From assembly GCA_014529385.2 (NCBI GenBank), contig CM043963.1, forward strand, positions 98,097,912 to 98,161,911: a DNA stretch of 64,000 nucleotides, given 5' to 3'. Made by a program: the position numbers and the translations under genes. Below, in pieces: positions 1 through 10,002 of this stretch (positions are counted from its first letter, which is position 1; each line of letters starts with the position of its first letter). This DNA is from Adiantum capillus-veneris (lineage: Eukaryota; Streptophyta; Polypodiopsida; Polypodiales; Pteridaceae). The notes below the pieces were generated by a model. That model made no database searches. It was not told the origin of the DNA and saw only the letters and a list, made by a program, of their open reading frames with translations.

Positions 1-388
1 AAGTCGACGCAGACAAATTGGTTTGGCCTTCCCTCTTCTAAGCGCTTCTTCACAGCGCAGATTACTCAGTGTGGCTTCCCTTCTTTGTACATGATGATTA
101 TGGTGCAGACAGCTTAGTGTGACCACACCTCTTCTGAGAGGCCCTTCACAGCGCAAACTGTTGAGTCTAGCGTTCCCCTCATCTTGGATTACCCTACCTA
201 TTGACAAGACACTCTGGTGGTGGTCCGTGCGGTCTCTCGGTGACTGTTGTAGCTTACGGTAGCTTCTACAACGAAGATTGCTTAGTCTGTCTTTCTTTGA
301 TTCGAAGGACGTTTACGAGGTAGATTGCTACATCTGGCCTTCTTGGAGTTTTTCACAGCTTAGCCACCTAGTCACACTGGGTTACAAG

Positions 389-773
389 TGTGAGTGCGCG
401 TGTGCGGAAGCATGAGAGAGAAGAGAGAGAGAGAGACAAAAGATCACAAATGCAAGATATGTGTGGAAGAGAGTGTGATCACCACCCCCCCATGACTACC
501 ATGAGCAGAAGACCCAATACACAATAACCAAATCATAGAAGTGGGTACCTCCTTGGCCCCATAAATAGGTGCCCAAGGGGAGGTAGGGCAATGTCTGGAA
601 AAATCCCCCACAACCCAACAAGAAATAAATAAAGTATGAGGGCGCCTGGACAAAGTGGGCGGTCGGACAATGCAGAGAAAATGCATATGCAAAGGGTGGC
701 CAGCCCGGACGCACCCTAGCTGTACATGCATGCCCTAGACCTGTGAAGCAGCAAAGCGGTGTAAGTCTTAACA
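389..773 (-). repeat. 3' LTR of element M
   Basis: Read on the minus strand it starts TGTTAAGACTTACACC and ends CGCACTCACA, the usual TG...CA limits. It matches 8188-8570 plus 3086-3110, and in reverse complement P's LTR at 9670-10039. A TATA-like CTATTTATGG (minus strand, about 559-568) and a GA tract at 414-436 lie inside. Confidence 0.85.
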
Positions 774-785
774 CCCCCTCTCAGC
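774..785 (-). other. Polypurine tract of M
   Basis: The minus strand reads GCTGAGAGGGGG immediately before the TGTTA start of the 3' LTR. The same motif (GCTGAGAGGGAG) precedes P's 3' LTR at 8963-8974. Confidence 0.8.
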
Positions 786-980
786 ACTAGATGTTGAACG
801 AACCGCATGAAGCCGAAGATGTGAGGCAAAGGATGAAGATGTTTGCTGCAATGTCTGCAAGCAGACTTGGGTGTTCGAAACATCGAGAGATCTCTATGGT
901 AAAGTGCCGTCACGAGCAGTGTAGTAAACTGTTGTACTCTGTCGATCCAGGGTGAAGATATGAAGGTCCCGAACTGTGTG

Positions 981-1430
981 TGAAACAACTCCTTGTCGTA
1001 AAAGAAGTGCCAATGGACCTGCAAGTGTCCTGCCCAATAGGATTTGTGGTGTCTGTAGTCAAAACGGTTGGAGAAAATGGAGAATCCCAGGAACCGTCGT
1101 GAGAATGACCGGAAGCTTGTCAATGCATGAACCTGTAAACCTGTGTGGCCAGGTGGCTAAGCTGTGTAAAACTCAAGAAGGGCCAGATGTAGCTCGAATT
1201 GAGTGTGAAACGACTCCTCCTCGTAAAAGAAGTGCCAATGGACCTGCAAGTGTCCTGCCCAATAGGATCTGTGGTGTCTGTAGTCAAAACGGCTGGAGAA
1301 AATGGAGAAGCCTAGGAACCGTCATGAGAATGACCGGAAGCTTGTCAATGCATGAACCTGTAACCCAGTGTGGCCAGGTGGCTAAGCTGTGTTAAACTCT
1401 AGAAGGGCCAAATGTAGTAATCTGCACCGT
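981..1430. repeat. 225-bp tandem duplication inside M
   Basis: Two consecutive copies, starting at 981 and 1206, with only scattered differences. Because 225 is divisible by three, a plus-strand open frame (976-1395) runs through both copies with a 75-residue period. That frame is antisense to M and is probably not a gene. P's homologous segment (about 8576-8760) has a single copy, so the duplication arose in M or its immediate source. Confidence 0.9.
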
Positions 1431-1542
1431 AAAGGTCCTCGGAAACAAGGAAAGCCTGACTAAACAGTCTGCACTGTAGAAGCTACTATAAGCTGTAGCA
1501 GTCATCGAGCGACCGCTCGGACCACCACCGGATGGTGTCCTG

Positions 1543-2259
1543 TCAGTAGGTAGGGTAATCCAAGATGAGGGGAAAGCCAAACTCTATAGTCTGTGCTGTG
1601 ACGGGGCTCTGAGAAGAGGGGTGATCAGACCAAGCTTTCTTCACTGTAATCATCCTGTAGAAGTAGGGAAGCCAGACTGAGCAGTCTGCGCTATGAATAT
1701 CTTGGAGTAGAGGAAAGGCCAGACCAATGTGTTTGCACTGTCTTGCTTGTATCTCCTGCATCCAATCCTCGGGTGTCAACCAAAACAAAATCCACACAAC
1801 ACAACCAAACCGCAACTCGTTGTGGCTCTCAATGTAAATGAGCTGGGAGAGACCTACTGCCCAGGTCGGGGGATAAGTCTGCTGTAAGATTACCGAGGGT
1901 GAGTGTAAGCAACTGTGAAGGTAGCAATTCAAATGATTAGGAGTGTAGAAGGGCAACTGCACTACGATCCAAGCCAAGCTCCGGGCGACTCCGGATGTAG
2001 TCGTTGCGGGATGACTGATCTCCCGCATCTCGCGGGTAAACTCTTCAAGAGACTCCAAAGCATTGAAGTCCCACTCCAGTCTGCAGATCCAAGCAATGAA
2101 CCTGTCCAGATCCAAGATCCTCTCCCTAAGTCCATGTAGATGCTCGTGTGTAAGCAAGTGATCTGACGTGTCGAGGTCAAGTGATAAGTGTTTGTCCACC
2201 CAAGATGGTGGTGTCTTCTCTGGGAATGTCGGAATCCCATATGCCACGAGCATGGCCAT
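1543..2259 (-). CDS. Hypothetical frame in the internal region of M, 238 codons
   Basis: This is the longest uninterrupted minus-strand frame in M, in the element's sense direction, and it is preceded by an ATG. I do not recognise the product. A charged stretch near residues 45-80, with several Leu, Arg and Glu residues, could be helical and might be a remnant of a gag-like protein, but there is no zinc knuckle or protease motif. The rest of M's internal region has no longer sense frame, so this may be chance coding in GC-moderate sequence. Conservation of the frame in other copies of the family would be needed to treat it as a gene. Confidence 0.2.
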   Translation of the reverse strand: MAMLVAYGIPTFPEKTPPSWVDKHLSLDLDTSDHLLTHEHLHGLRERILDLDRFIAWICRLEWDFNALESLEEFTREMREISHPATTTSGVARSLAWIVVQLPFYTPNHLNCYLHSCLHSPSVILQQTYPPTWAVGLSQLIYIESHNELRFGCVVWILFWLTPEDWMQEIQARQCKHIGLAFPLLQDIHSADCSVWLPYFYRMITVKKAWSDHPSSQSPVTAQTIEFGFPLILDYPTY

Positions 2260-3073
2260 ATCTCATGGGAACTCCTCTGATGAGTGCATACGTGTGTCCA
2301 TAGCAAACCACAAGTCACGGACCCCTCTAGAGTGTGCAACCGCCGAATGATGGCTGGAATGAATGGATCTCCCACGGATGATATGCCCGTATATGATCAA
2401 GCTGATGTCAAAGATACCGAGTACTACAGCAGTCACTGAGAGACTGCATGGAGCACCACCGGATGGTGTCGTGGTAGGAGGTAACTTCATCCTCTGTGAA
2501 AAATACAAACTGCAAAGTGATGAAAACGCTGCTGTCCAGCGATTTTCAGCGTGGTCGTACGCTCCCAGCAGGGTCTGGAGCGGTGCAGAGGGTCTGGGGA
2601 GGGTGGGGAATCAATGTCACAACCGCAGGTGGGCTGTAAACAGAGAAAACAGCAGGTGTTTATGGCTGAAATCTGATGATATGAAGAGGAATCTTGCCGG
2701 CAAGGCACCGGATGCCAAGCCAGGTAGGAGGGCAAGATCTGTAGAGGGCCAAGGCTAGCGCTGCCCCCCTCTGCTGAAAACGCTGCTGTGTGCCAAAAAA
2801 CGCAAATCTGGCTGAAAACGCAGGTTGTAGGGAGGGGTTTTCTGGCAACGGAAATGCCCAAAAGGGCCAGTGCTGGCTGCCAAAAGGTGATCGCTAGGTG
2901 TCGGAGCAACAATGCAAGTGGAGGTGGGGTCCTCCGCGACAGAAAAACGCCAGATTCCATCGTGTGCCTGGTTTTTTGCAAAACACTGGCAGATCTGCAG
3001 AAAACGCTGGCTGATCTTATCTTCTTGGGAGGAGTACCTGATGCGGAGGGTGCATAGACCATGGAGAGCATGA

Positions 3074-3085
3074 GGTCTGATACCA
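3074..3085 (-). other. Primer-binding site of M (initiator Met-tRNA type)
   Basis: The minus strand reads TGGTATCAGACC directly after the 3' end of the 5' LTR (3086). TGGTATCAGA is the common plant retrotransposon site complementary to the 3' end of initiator methionine tRNA. It fixes the orientation of M. Confidence 0.85.
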
Positions 3086-3110
3086 TGCGAGAGTGTGCAT
3101 GTGCGGAAGC

Positions 3111-3181
<71 letters not shown>
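3086..3181 (-). repeat. 3' end of M's 5' LTR with long GA tract
   Basis: Bases 3086-3112 match 389-415 of the 3' LTR (shared TGTGCGGAAGCATGAGAG). An almost perfect GA run follows at 3113-3181. The rest of this LTR resumes at 8188, also inside a GA tract, so the LINE between them went into the microsatellite. Confidence 0.8.
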
Positions 3182-3184
<3 letters not shown>

Positions 3185-3847
3185 TATTTTTGCTTCTAAA
3201 TGCTGAAGTCTGCCTATGAGACAAATCAATGTACATCTAGTGGTAGTCAGGGTGTCCGGAAAAGAAAATACTGAAAATAAAATGCTGAAATGAAAGCTAA
3301 CCGGGATGTGCAGTGTGGTGGTATGGGTATATATGGCTCTGGCACCGTAGATACTGACCATATGAATACATGGCTGTGGATGTAGCTCTGTCACAGCAGA
3401 AAATGACTACCTCATGCTGAGTGAACGTAAAAGTGTGAGGGCATATACCCGTATCAGAGCTGGCTAGTAGTGTGTAATGGGTGATGGGTATAAAAAGTGG
3501 TACATGGGGGGGAGAGGTTGAACAACCCGATGTAAGTGGGTGCTCCAATGTGTGGTGGAGCGGGCCCTCTCCAGCTGCTGCTCATGAAGTGTACGGATCC
3601 TCAATATATCCTGCTGGTATAGATAGGGCCGTCGGTATCCTGACTCTCGGGGTCGACGTCGTGCTCGCTGTGCCTCTGCCTGCTCGAGTGTCAGCCCAGT
3701 CGTTGTCGGCGGTGTGGGATCCCCTCAAATCATTCTCTGGAAAAACTGAGTGATCGTCTGCTGAACACCTCCAGTGTCATGTGGTCGTGGTCGTGTAGAC
3801 TCCTCACGTATGTGGAGTGCTCCTGTGATGAAATGGCCCACATGAGT
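3182..3847 (-). other. LINE 3' untranslated region
   Basis: This stretch follows the stop of the CCHC domain frame and has no coding similarity that I can see. It ends at GCAAAAATAAAGC (minus strand) next to the GA tract. A long poly(A) tail is not evident. Confidence 0.5.
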
Positions 3848-4566
3848 CTAGTCTCTCCTCCTCATGCATGTCTGGAGAGTGCCCTCAATCCCAAATCTCT
3901 GTCTAAGCTGTGAGTAAGCTGGGCATCGTAGCATGAAGTGCTCCTCCGTCTCCACCTCTGTCTGACACACTGGGCAAGTCCGGTTCTCTCGTGGTATGCC
4001 TCTGGCTCTGCCTCGCTCAATCTCAAGCTGGTGTGATGAGACTCGGAGCTGGCCGATTGCTACCCGTAGGTGATGTGGCATGTACTGCTGCATATACTGA
4101 GGGGTGTCTATGAAGCCCTGATCTGATATCTGGAGAAAATGCTCATGGTAGTGGAGCATTTTCGTCGGTAGTGGCTGCCTGGGGCTGATCCATGTCCTCT
4201 CAATGCAAATATGCGAAATCTCTTGCCCGATGATCCTATTCCTCTCCTCATGAGTGAGAGTATAAGTAGGTGCATGGATGTCATACTGAAGGGGTGGTAG
4301 TCGATCTATATCAAGCCCATGTCTAGTGAACCACTCGTTGGTCTGTGCATACCAAGAAGAGGCATCTCCCGCCAGTGCCATAGACTGTGATGCCTGTAGT
4401 GCTCGATAGGCAATGTGGTCCCTATCCATACTCTGTAGTCTATGTAACAAGCAAACCGTCTGAAACAGTGCCTCTACTAGCATGGGTGGGACTGCTAGCT
4501 CTGCTCTGACTATATCATGTGGAACGGACGGCTTGCTGCGGATCATCCTGGAGATCATCAGTACCT
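3848..4566 (-). pseudogene. LINE ORF2 C-terminal region with CCHC zinc motif
   Basis: This is the continuation of the LINE reverse-transcriptase polypeptide after an in-frame TAG near 4566. Near its C-terminus is CPVCQTEVETEEHFMLRC, a CX2CX8HX4C arrangement typical of the cysteine-rich tail of L1-type ORF2 proteins, followed by a short basic end. The segment just upstream of the TAG (4570-4680) has an LVTPALMYGAAIWGPSL motif, characteristic of the region after the LINE reverse-transcriptase thumb, so the TAG is a single disabling change rather than the end of the gene. Family knowledge: the CCHC tail is needed for L1 retrotransposition. The frame is otherwise clean over about 236 codons. Confidence 0.8.
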
Positions 4567-5472
4567 ATGGGCGCTCTATCAAAGGCCAAATCGAGTCTGC
4601 CAAGCTAGGTCCCCATATGGCTGCCCCATACATAAGAGCCGGTGTAACCAAAGTTTCAAAAAACCACCCCTTCGTACGGGGCTCCTAAAAGTGTGCCTGG
4701 TGGCACTGTCTCTCCATCAGTGCGAGTGTGGAGTACCCCCTGGTCAGTCTGTCTCTGGCTGCCTGTGTAATGGAAAAGGCCCCTGATGCCGCGGTAAAAG
4801 TCACTCCCAAGTAGACATATGAGCCTACAACCTCGATACTGCCCCCTGCTGCTGTGAAAGAGCTCTCTCGTCTGATCCGTGCTGACGTATGAAAGATGAG
4901 AACCTTGGTTTTCCCAAGGTTCATTGAGAGCCCTCGCTGCGCACAAAAGTCATGGAGCCCAAGTAGATGCTGACGCAGCCCCTCTGCTGACTCTGATACG
5001 AGTACAATATCATCGGCATATAATAGTATATGGACTGTGGTGCCACCCATCTCCACCCCATCACCTCCTCTATGCTGAATAAAATCCACTATCTCATCAA
5101 TGTAGAGCCCAAAGAGTGTAGGGGAGAGTGGACATCCTTGTTTCACACCAATGGTGCTAAACAAGGTCTCTGTAGTGCCTCCTGGACATCGTACTCGCCC
5201 ACATACCTGCTCATAAAGTGTATATATGCCCCACATCATGTCCTCCTCAAGCCCAAGTGAGAGTAGTCGCCTGAAGAGTCGCTCACGTGGCACCGTATCA
5301 AATGCTTTGCGAAAGTCCACAAAGCAACAGTGAAGCCTCCTCTTCCTCACTTGTGCTTGGTCGATCAAGCAGCGTAGCGTGAAGATATGATCGATGGTAG
5401 AGTATGTGCGGCGGAACCCAGCCTGTCTTGCAGCTCGGATGCTTGCTGCCTCTGCTCTGGTGATAAGCTCCT

Positions 5473-6216
5473 TGTCACAAGACGGGCAGCACGTGCCAAT
5501 AGAAAAGAACACAGACTGAACAGACTTTTAGCACTTCAATAACAACTGAACTGAAAGAGAGAGACGACACGCGACATGGAGTGGTGGAATTCCACCCCAA
5601 AGAGTATTGGCCCCAAACCTTGGCGCCCCTTTCGGTATTTCTTTATATTGCATCATCAAAGTACAAGCCGGTACTCCAGACTCTGCACCTTCTCCAGGAA
5701 GCATGCCAATGAATGAGCCCTAGCCTCATATTTCAAGGCCCTTGGCCTAAAAAGCAGTTACAGTAAAAAGCTTTTAAAACTCAAAAGCTTTTGGTCCAAA
5801 AGCAAATCCAAAAGCTGCCAGCGTAAATCACGGAAATCCATACAGCCTGCCACGTCATCAACCAGCGCAAAACACAGAAATCTGCCCGTAGGGTTAGGGT
5901 TAGGGTTTTTGGCAGCAGATTAGGGTTTGTAGGTTTTAGGGTTAGGGTTTCCAGAATTAGGGTTTCTGCAGTTTTAGGGTTTCTGGCAGCAGAATTAGGG
6001 TTTGCAGGTTTTAGGGTTAGGGTTTTCAGAATTAGGGTTTCAGCAGTTAGGGTTTTTGGCAGAAATTAGGGTTAGGGTTTCTGCTCTCGGGCAATCATGT
6101 AATCACTTTGTGACACTTCTTTTGTTACTTATTCTTCTTAGGGTTTAGGCCCGTCGGCCGGCATCTGTAAGTTGGCTCTTGTCTTTAGGCTTTGACATGT
6201 AAGCAGTTTGTTACAC
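5473..6216 (-). mobile_element. Solo LTR of family A inserted in the LINE (copy A2)
   Basis: Read on the minus strand it begins TGTAACAAACTGCTTACATG and ends CGTCTTGTGACA. It matches copy A1 (8982-9669) at both ends and in the block with GGCGCCAAGGTTTGGGGCCAA. The flanks are CTCCT at 5468-5472 and CTCCT at 6217-6221, a 5-bp target duplication with one extra base tolerated at the 5' limit. No internal region is present, so it arose by LTR-LTR recombination. Confidence 0.85.
5888..6082. repeat. Degenerate telomere-like (TTAGGG/TTTAGGG) repeats inside LTR A2
   Basis: About fifteen TTAGGGTTT-type units, separated by short spacers such as CAGCAG and CCAGAA, with a higher-order period near 60-65 bp. 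Copies A1 and A3 lack the block. The spacers show that it is not a true telomere tract. Confidence 0.85.
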
Positions 6217-6938
6217 CTCCTCTAAAACCGTGCCATAGAGCTTGGCCAACATGTGGCCAATCATAATAGTCCTGTATGTGTTGGGATCCATGGTGTCTCG
6301 AGACTTGTGGATAGGTACAATGATGTGCTGTGTCCACGAGTCTGGAAATCCCTCCACTAGTGTGCGGTTAAAGAGATAGCTATGAAAGGTGCCAAGGTCT
6401 CTCTCCCATAAATCAGATGCTCGGCCTGTAGCTCAGTCTGGTCTCGAGCTCCACCATGCTGTAGATGCCGGATGGCTCGAGCTACCATCTCTGATGTGAA
6501 GAAGGACGAAGTGGTGGGGCGTCGTCCCTGTGACAGGGGTATCGGTGGTTGTCGTGGTATCTGGCAAAGGCCCTCTGCATAGCGGTACCATGTGTCCGGG
6601 TCCTCGATCGATGTCGGTGGCCTGCGCTCGCGGATGTGGCGCCATGCCTTTGCACTATCCCGGCTCATGAGCAAGTGATATAAGTCCCAGTACTGTTGCT
6701 CCTCCCATTTCTGCTTTTTACGGCGGGTGAGAGATTGCATCTGGCGTTGAGCCTGGCGGTGTGTGAGTACTCCACGGGCATCATGCTCTCTAAGCTGACG
6801 TCGTAATGCTCTGCAATCATTGTCATACCAGTTGTTCCGTGGCATGGAACTTGTGTGGGGTGCATGTGCGTGTGTGGTGAGAGAAGCTCTGAATGGCAGA
6901 TGTGTGAATCATGGATGTAAGATCGGATGTGAGTGATT

Positions 6939-7880
6939 CTAGGGGGGCATGTGGGTCGAGAGATAGGAGATGTATGCGGAGATGGTGTGCATAGACATGA
7001 GAGAGCTCGTGTGTAAAATGAATAGTGGTATGTGGCTGTGTGAGTGGGGTGGGTGGGTGTGACTAATGGGAGGTGAGTGTGAAAGTGAGGAAAGTGTGGT
7101 CTGTGCCGATAGGACGTCTCCCGACACTGAAAGATCGGAGAAGCTGGGCCCCCAAAAGACTCCCAAGAATGTAGTCGACAGTACTCCCCCCCCCCGTGAG
7201 GGAAGCAAGTGAGCCCGCTCGAATCTGGCCACCTCTGCATCCCGTTATAAATAACGAGATGATGTCAGCTACCAAGCTCCAATAGGTGATTGCCGTACCA
7301 GGTGGTGTCCTGCCTTGAGTCTGCTGACAGTCTGCTAATCCCCATCTCCTCTGGGTCTAAACTGCTCATAATCTTTGGGTGGTCCATATCATAGAGCTCG
7401 CACTGCCTGGTCTGGGTGCGCCCGTTGAAGTCTCCCATAAGGAAGACCTCTCCAAGTGTTGAGTAGCGGAGTATGTCATCTGAGAGTGGTGTATAAGGGG
7501 AACCCCCCTCCCGTGTGTGCCCATCAGTGCTCGCATATGAGGAGCCTCGTGGTGGAAAGTAGCAAATGGCGATATAGACCCAATGCTCGTGGTCTATCTC
7601 CAGGCGTACCCATAGAAAACGCGCCTCCTCATCTCGGCTCACAATCTGTATATGACTGTTGATGGAATGGCGAAATAATATGGCCACTCTACCGGATCCT
7701 CGTGAAGTGCTGCGGCGGGTGGTAGCTCGAAAGACTGACTCCCATCTGAAGCCTGTAGTATGGCTGGTAGCCCGCTTTCAGGCTTTCATGGGTCTCAGTG
7801 ATGCAAATGAAGTCGTGGTCCTCTATAAGCTCCTCCAGTCTGTCGAGGTGAGTCCACAATGACCCATTGCAGTTCCACAC
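6939..7880 (-). pseudogene. LINE apurinic/apyrimidinic-type endonuclease domain
   Basis: N-terminal endonuclease domain of LINE ORF2, which nicks target DNA to prime reverse transcription. Motifs in order on the minus strand: VWNCNGSLWTHLDRL at the start (7880 downward), the catalytic glutamate block FICITETH (about 7788-7810), GDFNGRT (7415-7435), a TWYGN segment (about 7290), STVDYILGS (about 7185-7160) and GTDHTFLTF (about 7105-7080), which corresponds to the terminal SDH block. The acidic and Asn residues expected in the TETH and GDFN motifs are present. The frame changes near 7690, 7270 and 7230, so it is not translatable as one protein. Confidence 0.82.
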
Positions 7881-8187
7881 TGCTCCTCTGAGAAGTATCT
7901 CCGGTCACATCGGCGTCCCATAGGCCGCGTGTCCCTATTTCATGGGGCGCCAATCCACAAAAATACGACCATCTCTGTAGAAGGCCTTTCGGCCCTCTCT
8001 CCTCGCCTGTAATATCTGAGGCATGCAAGCAGATCAGGACTCGCTTTCGAAAGAGAGCGACTCTCTCCTGCGGGGACTGCATCTGCAGCACCAAAGCCCG
8101 TGCTCTCGAGGAGTCCCGTCCCGCTCTCCATGCACGGGTGAAGGGCATGGTCTCTCCAAAGCCGAGCCGTTTGCACAGCTCCTCGGC
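7881..8187 (-). pseudogene. Tail of LINE upstream reading frame (ORF1-like remnant)
   Basis: An open minus-strand frame, rich in Arg, Leu and Glu, runs from the LTR junction to the start of the endonuclease and overlaps it in another frame. An overlapping or closely spaced ORF1/ORF2 pair is normal for LINEs. No RNA-binding motif is visible in the roughly 100 codons left, so ORF1 identity rests on position only. Confidence 0.4.
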
Positions 8188-8570
8188 ATGAGAGAGAGAG
8201 AGAGAGAAGAGAGAAGACCACAAACGCAAGATATGTGTGGAAGAGGGGGCGATCAGCCCCCCATGACTACCATGTGCAGAAGACCCAATACACAATAACC
8301 AGATGATGGAAGTGGCTACCCTCTTGGCCCCATAAATAGGTGCCCAAGGGGAGGTAGGACAATGCCTGGAAAATTCCCCCACGACCCAACAAGAAATAAA
8401 TGAACTATGAGGGCGCCTGGACAAAGTGGGCGGCGGCCCAAAAGTGGGTGGCCGGACAATGCAGAGGAAATGCATATGCAAAAGGTGACCAACGACTGGA
8501 GGCACACTAGCCGTACATGCATGCCCTAGACCTGTCACCTGTGAAGCAGCAGAGTGGTACGAGTCTAACA
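8188..8570 (-). repeat. 5' end of M's 5' LTR
   Basis: On the minus strand it starts TGTTAGACTCGTACCACTC and matches 416-773 over its whole length. It joins the LINE within a GA tract at about 8188-8212. A TATA-like CTATTTATGG lies near 8331-8340. Confidence 0.85.
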
Positions 8571-8962
8571 ACAGGTTGATGCATTGAAAGGCTTCCAGTC
8601 ATTCTTACGACGATTCCTAGGCTTCCCTATTTTCTCCAGACGGTTTGACTACAATTACCACAAATCCTATTGGCAGGACACTTGCAGGTCTATTGACACT
8701 TTTTTTACGACAAGGAGTTGTTTTCACACTCAGTTCAAGACCTTCACGCAACATCTTCACCTTGTATCGGTGGAGTACAGCAGTTTGCTACCCTGCTCGT
8801 GACGGCATCTTACCATGGAGATCTCTCGGAGGTTGGGATACCCCAGACTGCTGCTACACTTGCGGAGTTCACCGGAGTATTGTCCTTTAGCAGACATCGC
8901 AACAAACATCTTCATCATTTGCCTCACATCTTCGGCTTCATGGGGTTTGTTCAGCATCGGGT

Positions 8963-8974
8963 GCTGAGAGGGAG
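8963..8974 (+). other. Polypurine tract of P
   Basis: GCTGAGAGGGAG sits directly before the TGTTAGA that opens P's 3' LTR. Confidence 0.8.
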
Positions 8975-9962
8975 TGTTAGATGTCACAAACTGCTGACGT
9001 GTCAAGTCACTAAAGAGCTGAGCCAACCTTCAGATCATGGCCGAGGGGCCTAAACCCTAAGAAGAACAAGCAACAACAGAAGAAGTCCTACCAACTTATG
9101 GGACCCCGTCTGATGGAGCTCAAGTGACATAAAGGAATTAAAATAAAGCTGGACCCTCACACACACACACACACACACACAAATAGACAACGTAGAAACT
9201 GATGACGTGGCAATTGTACGGACAACTCGGAAATTGCACTGACATGTTGACGTGGTAGCCTGTACGGATTTTCGAGATTTGTGCTATTGACGTGGTAGTT
9301 GTACGGATATCCGTAAATCACGCTGGCAGCTTTTGGGCATCGCTTTTGGACCATATGCTTTTGAGTTTGAAGTCTTTTCATGTGAATTGCTTTTGGGCCT
9401 AGGGCCTTTAAATATGAGGCCATGGGCTCATTCTCGGGGATGCTTCTGGACGAAGGTGCAAAGGTGGAGTACCGGCTTGTACTTTGATGATGCAATATAA
9501 AGAAATACTGAAAGGGGCGCCAAGGTTTGGGGCCAATACTCTCTGGGGTGGAATTCCGCCACTCCGTGTCGCTAGTGCTCTCTCTCTTTCAGTTTCAGTT
9601 GTTATTGAAGTGCTAAAAGTCTGTTCTATTTGTTCTTTTCTATTGGCACGTGGTGCCCGTCTTTTGACATTAGATTTACACCACTCTACTGCTTCACACA
9701 GGTCTAGGGCACTTCCTTGTACGGCTAGTATCTTCGGGCTGGCCACCCATAGCATAGGTTGTACCTTGTCCAGCCGCTCGAGTTTGGGGCTGGCCGCCCA
9801 CTTGAGTTGGGCGCCCACCTTGGGCACCCATATATATGTGGGGCCAGGGGGTACACATTTCAATATCATATATCTCAGTTGTGCGGGTCTTTTGCTCTGG
9901 TAGTCAGTGGGGGCCCGGGGGCTGATCGCTTCCTCTTCCCCATATCAGCGTTTTGTGTTTGT

Positions 9963-10002
<40 letters not shown>

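Larger units (their letters stand above)
4567..6845 (-). pseudogene. LINE reverse transcriptase, split by a solo LTR
   Basis: Motifs in order: a basic linker beginning MPRNNWYDNDCRALR (6845 downward), the RT fingers block with VPIHKSRDTMDPNTYR and LAKLYGTVLE (6340-6225), then after the inserted LTR AGFRRTYSTIDHIFTLR (about 5440-5380), FVDFRKAFDTVPRERLF (about 5325-5275), GVKQGCPLSPTLFGLYIDEI (about 5150-5090), the catalytic box YADD at 5009-5020, LNLGKTKVLIF (about 4920-4885) and a YLGV motif (about 4820). Both catalytic Asp residues of YADD are intact. Disabling features are the 744-bp solo LTR at 5473-6216, a frameshift near 4680, and stops in the finger region around 6350. The catalytic centre itself has not decayed. 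Confidence 0.88.
3182..8187 (-). mobile_element. LINE (non-LTR retrotransposon), degenerate, interrupted by a solo LTR
   Basis: Minus-strand order: tail of an upstream frame (8187-7881), apurinic endonuclease (7880-6939), linker (6845-6357), reverse transcriptase (6350 to 6217 and 5472 to 4567), C-terminal CCHC domain (4566-3848) and 3' UTR (3847-3182). Both ends abut GA repeats belonging to M's LTR, so the target duplication cannot be resolved. The 5' end is probably truncated, since only the end of an ORF1-like frame is present. Stops and frameshifts occur throughout. The layout is that of the plant L1-like class; I cannot assign a named clade. Confidence 0.85.
389..8570 (-). mobile_element. 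LARD-like LTR retrotransposon M, same family as P, inserted antiparallel
   Basis: Minus-strand element. The 3' LTR is 389-773, the polypurine tract 774-785, the internal region 774-3073, the primer-binding site 3074-3085, and the 5' LTR is split into 3086-3181 and 8188-8570. Flanks are ACAAG at 384-388 and ACAGG at 8571-8575, a near-perfect 5-bp target duplication. The internal region, about 2.3 kb, has no recognisable gag, protease, integrase or reverse transcriptase, so mobilisation must have been in trans. The two LTRs differ at many positions by eye, including an extra short block near 8427-8445, so the insertion is old. Confidence 0.8.

Noticed and set aside
976-1395. Plus-strand frame with a 75-residue internal repeat containing Cys pairs
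   Set aside because: It is antisense to M and its periodicity comes from the 225-bp DNA duplication; no zinc-binding spacing is consistent with a known domain.
2487-3236. Open frame of 249 codons with a long Leu-Ser repeat
   Set aside because: The repeat is the translation of the GA/CT tract at 3113-3181 and the frame crosses the LTR-LINE junction.
5888-6082. Chromosome end
   Set aside because: Motifs are degenerate, spaced by other sequence and enclosed in a solo LTR with target duplications.
7795-8571. 258-codon minus frame
   Set aside because: It joins LTR sequence of M to the LINE upstream frame across an insertion junction; it is a chance fusion.
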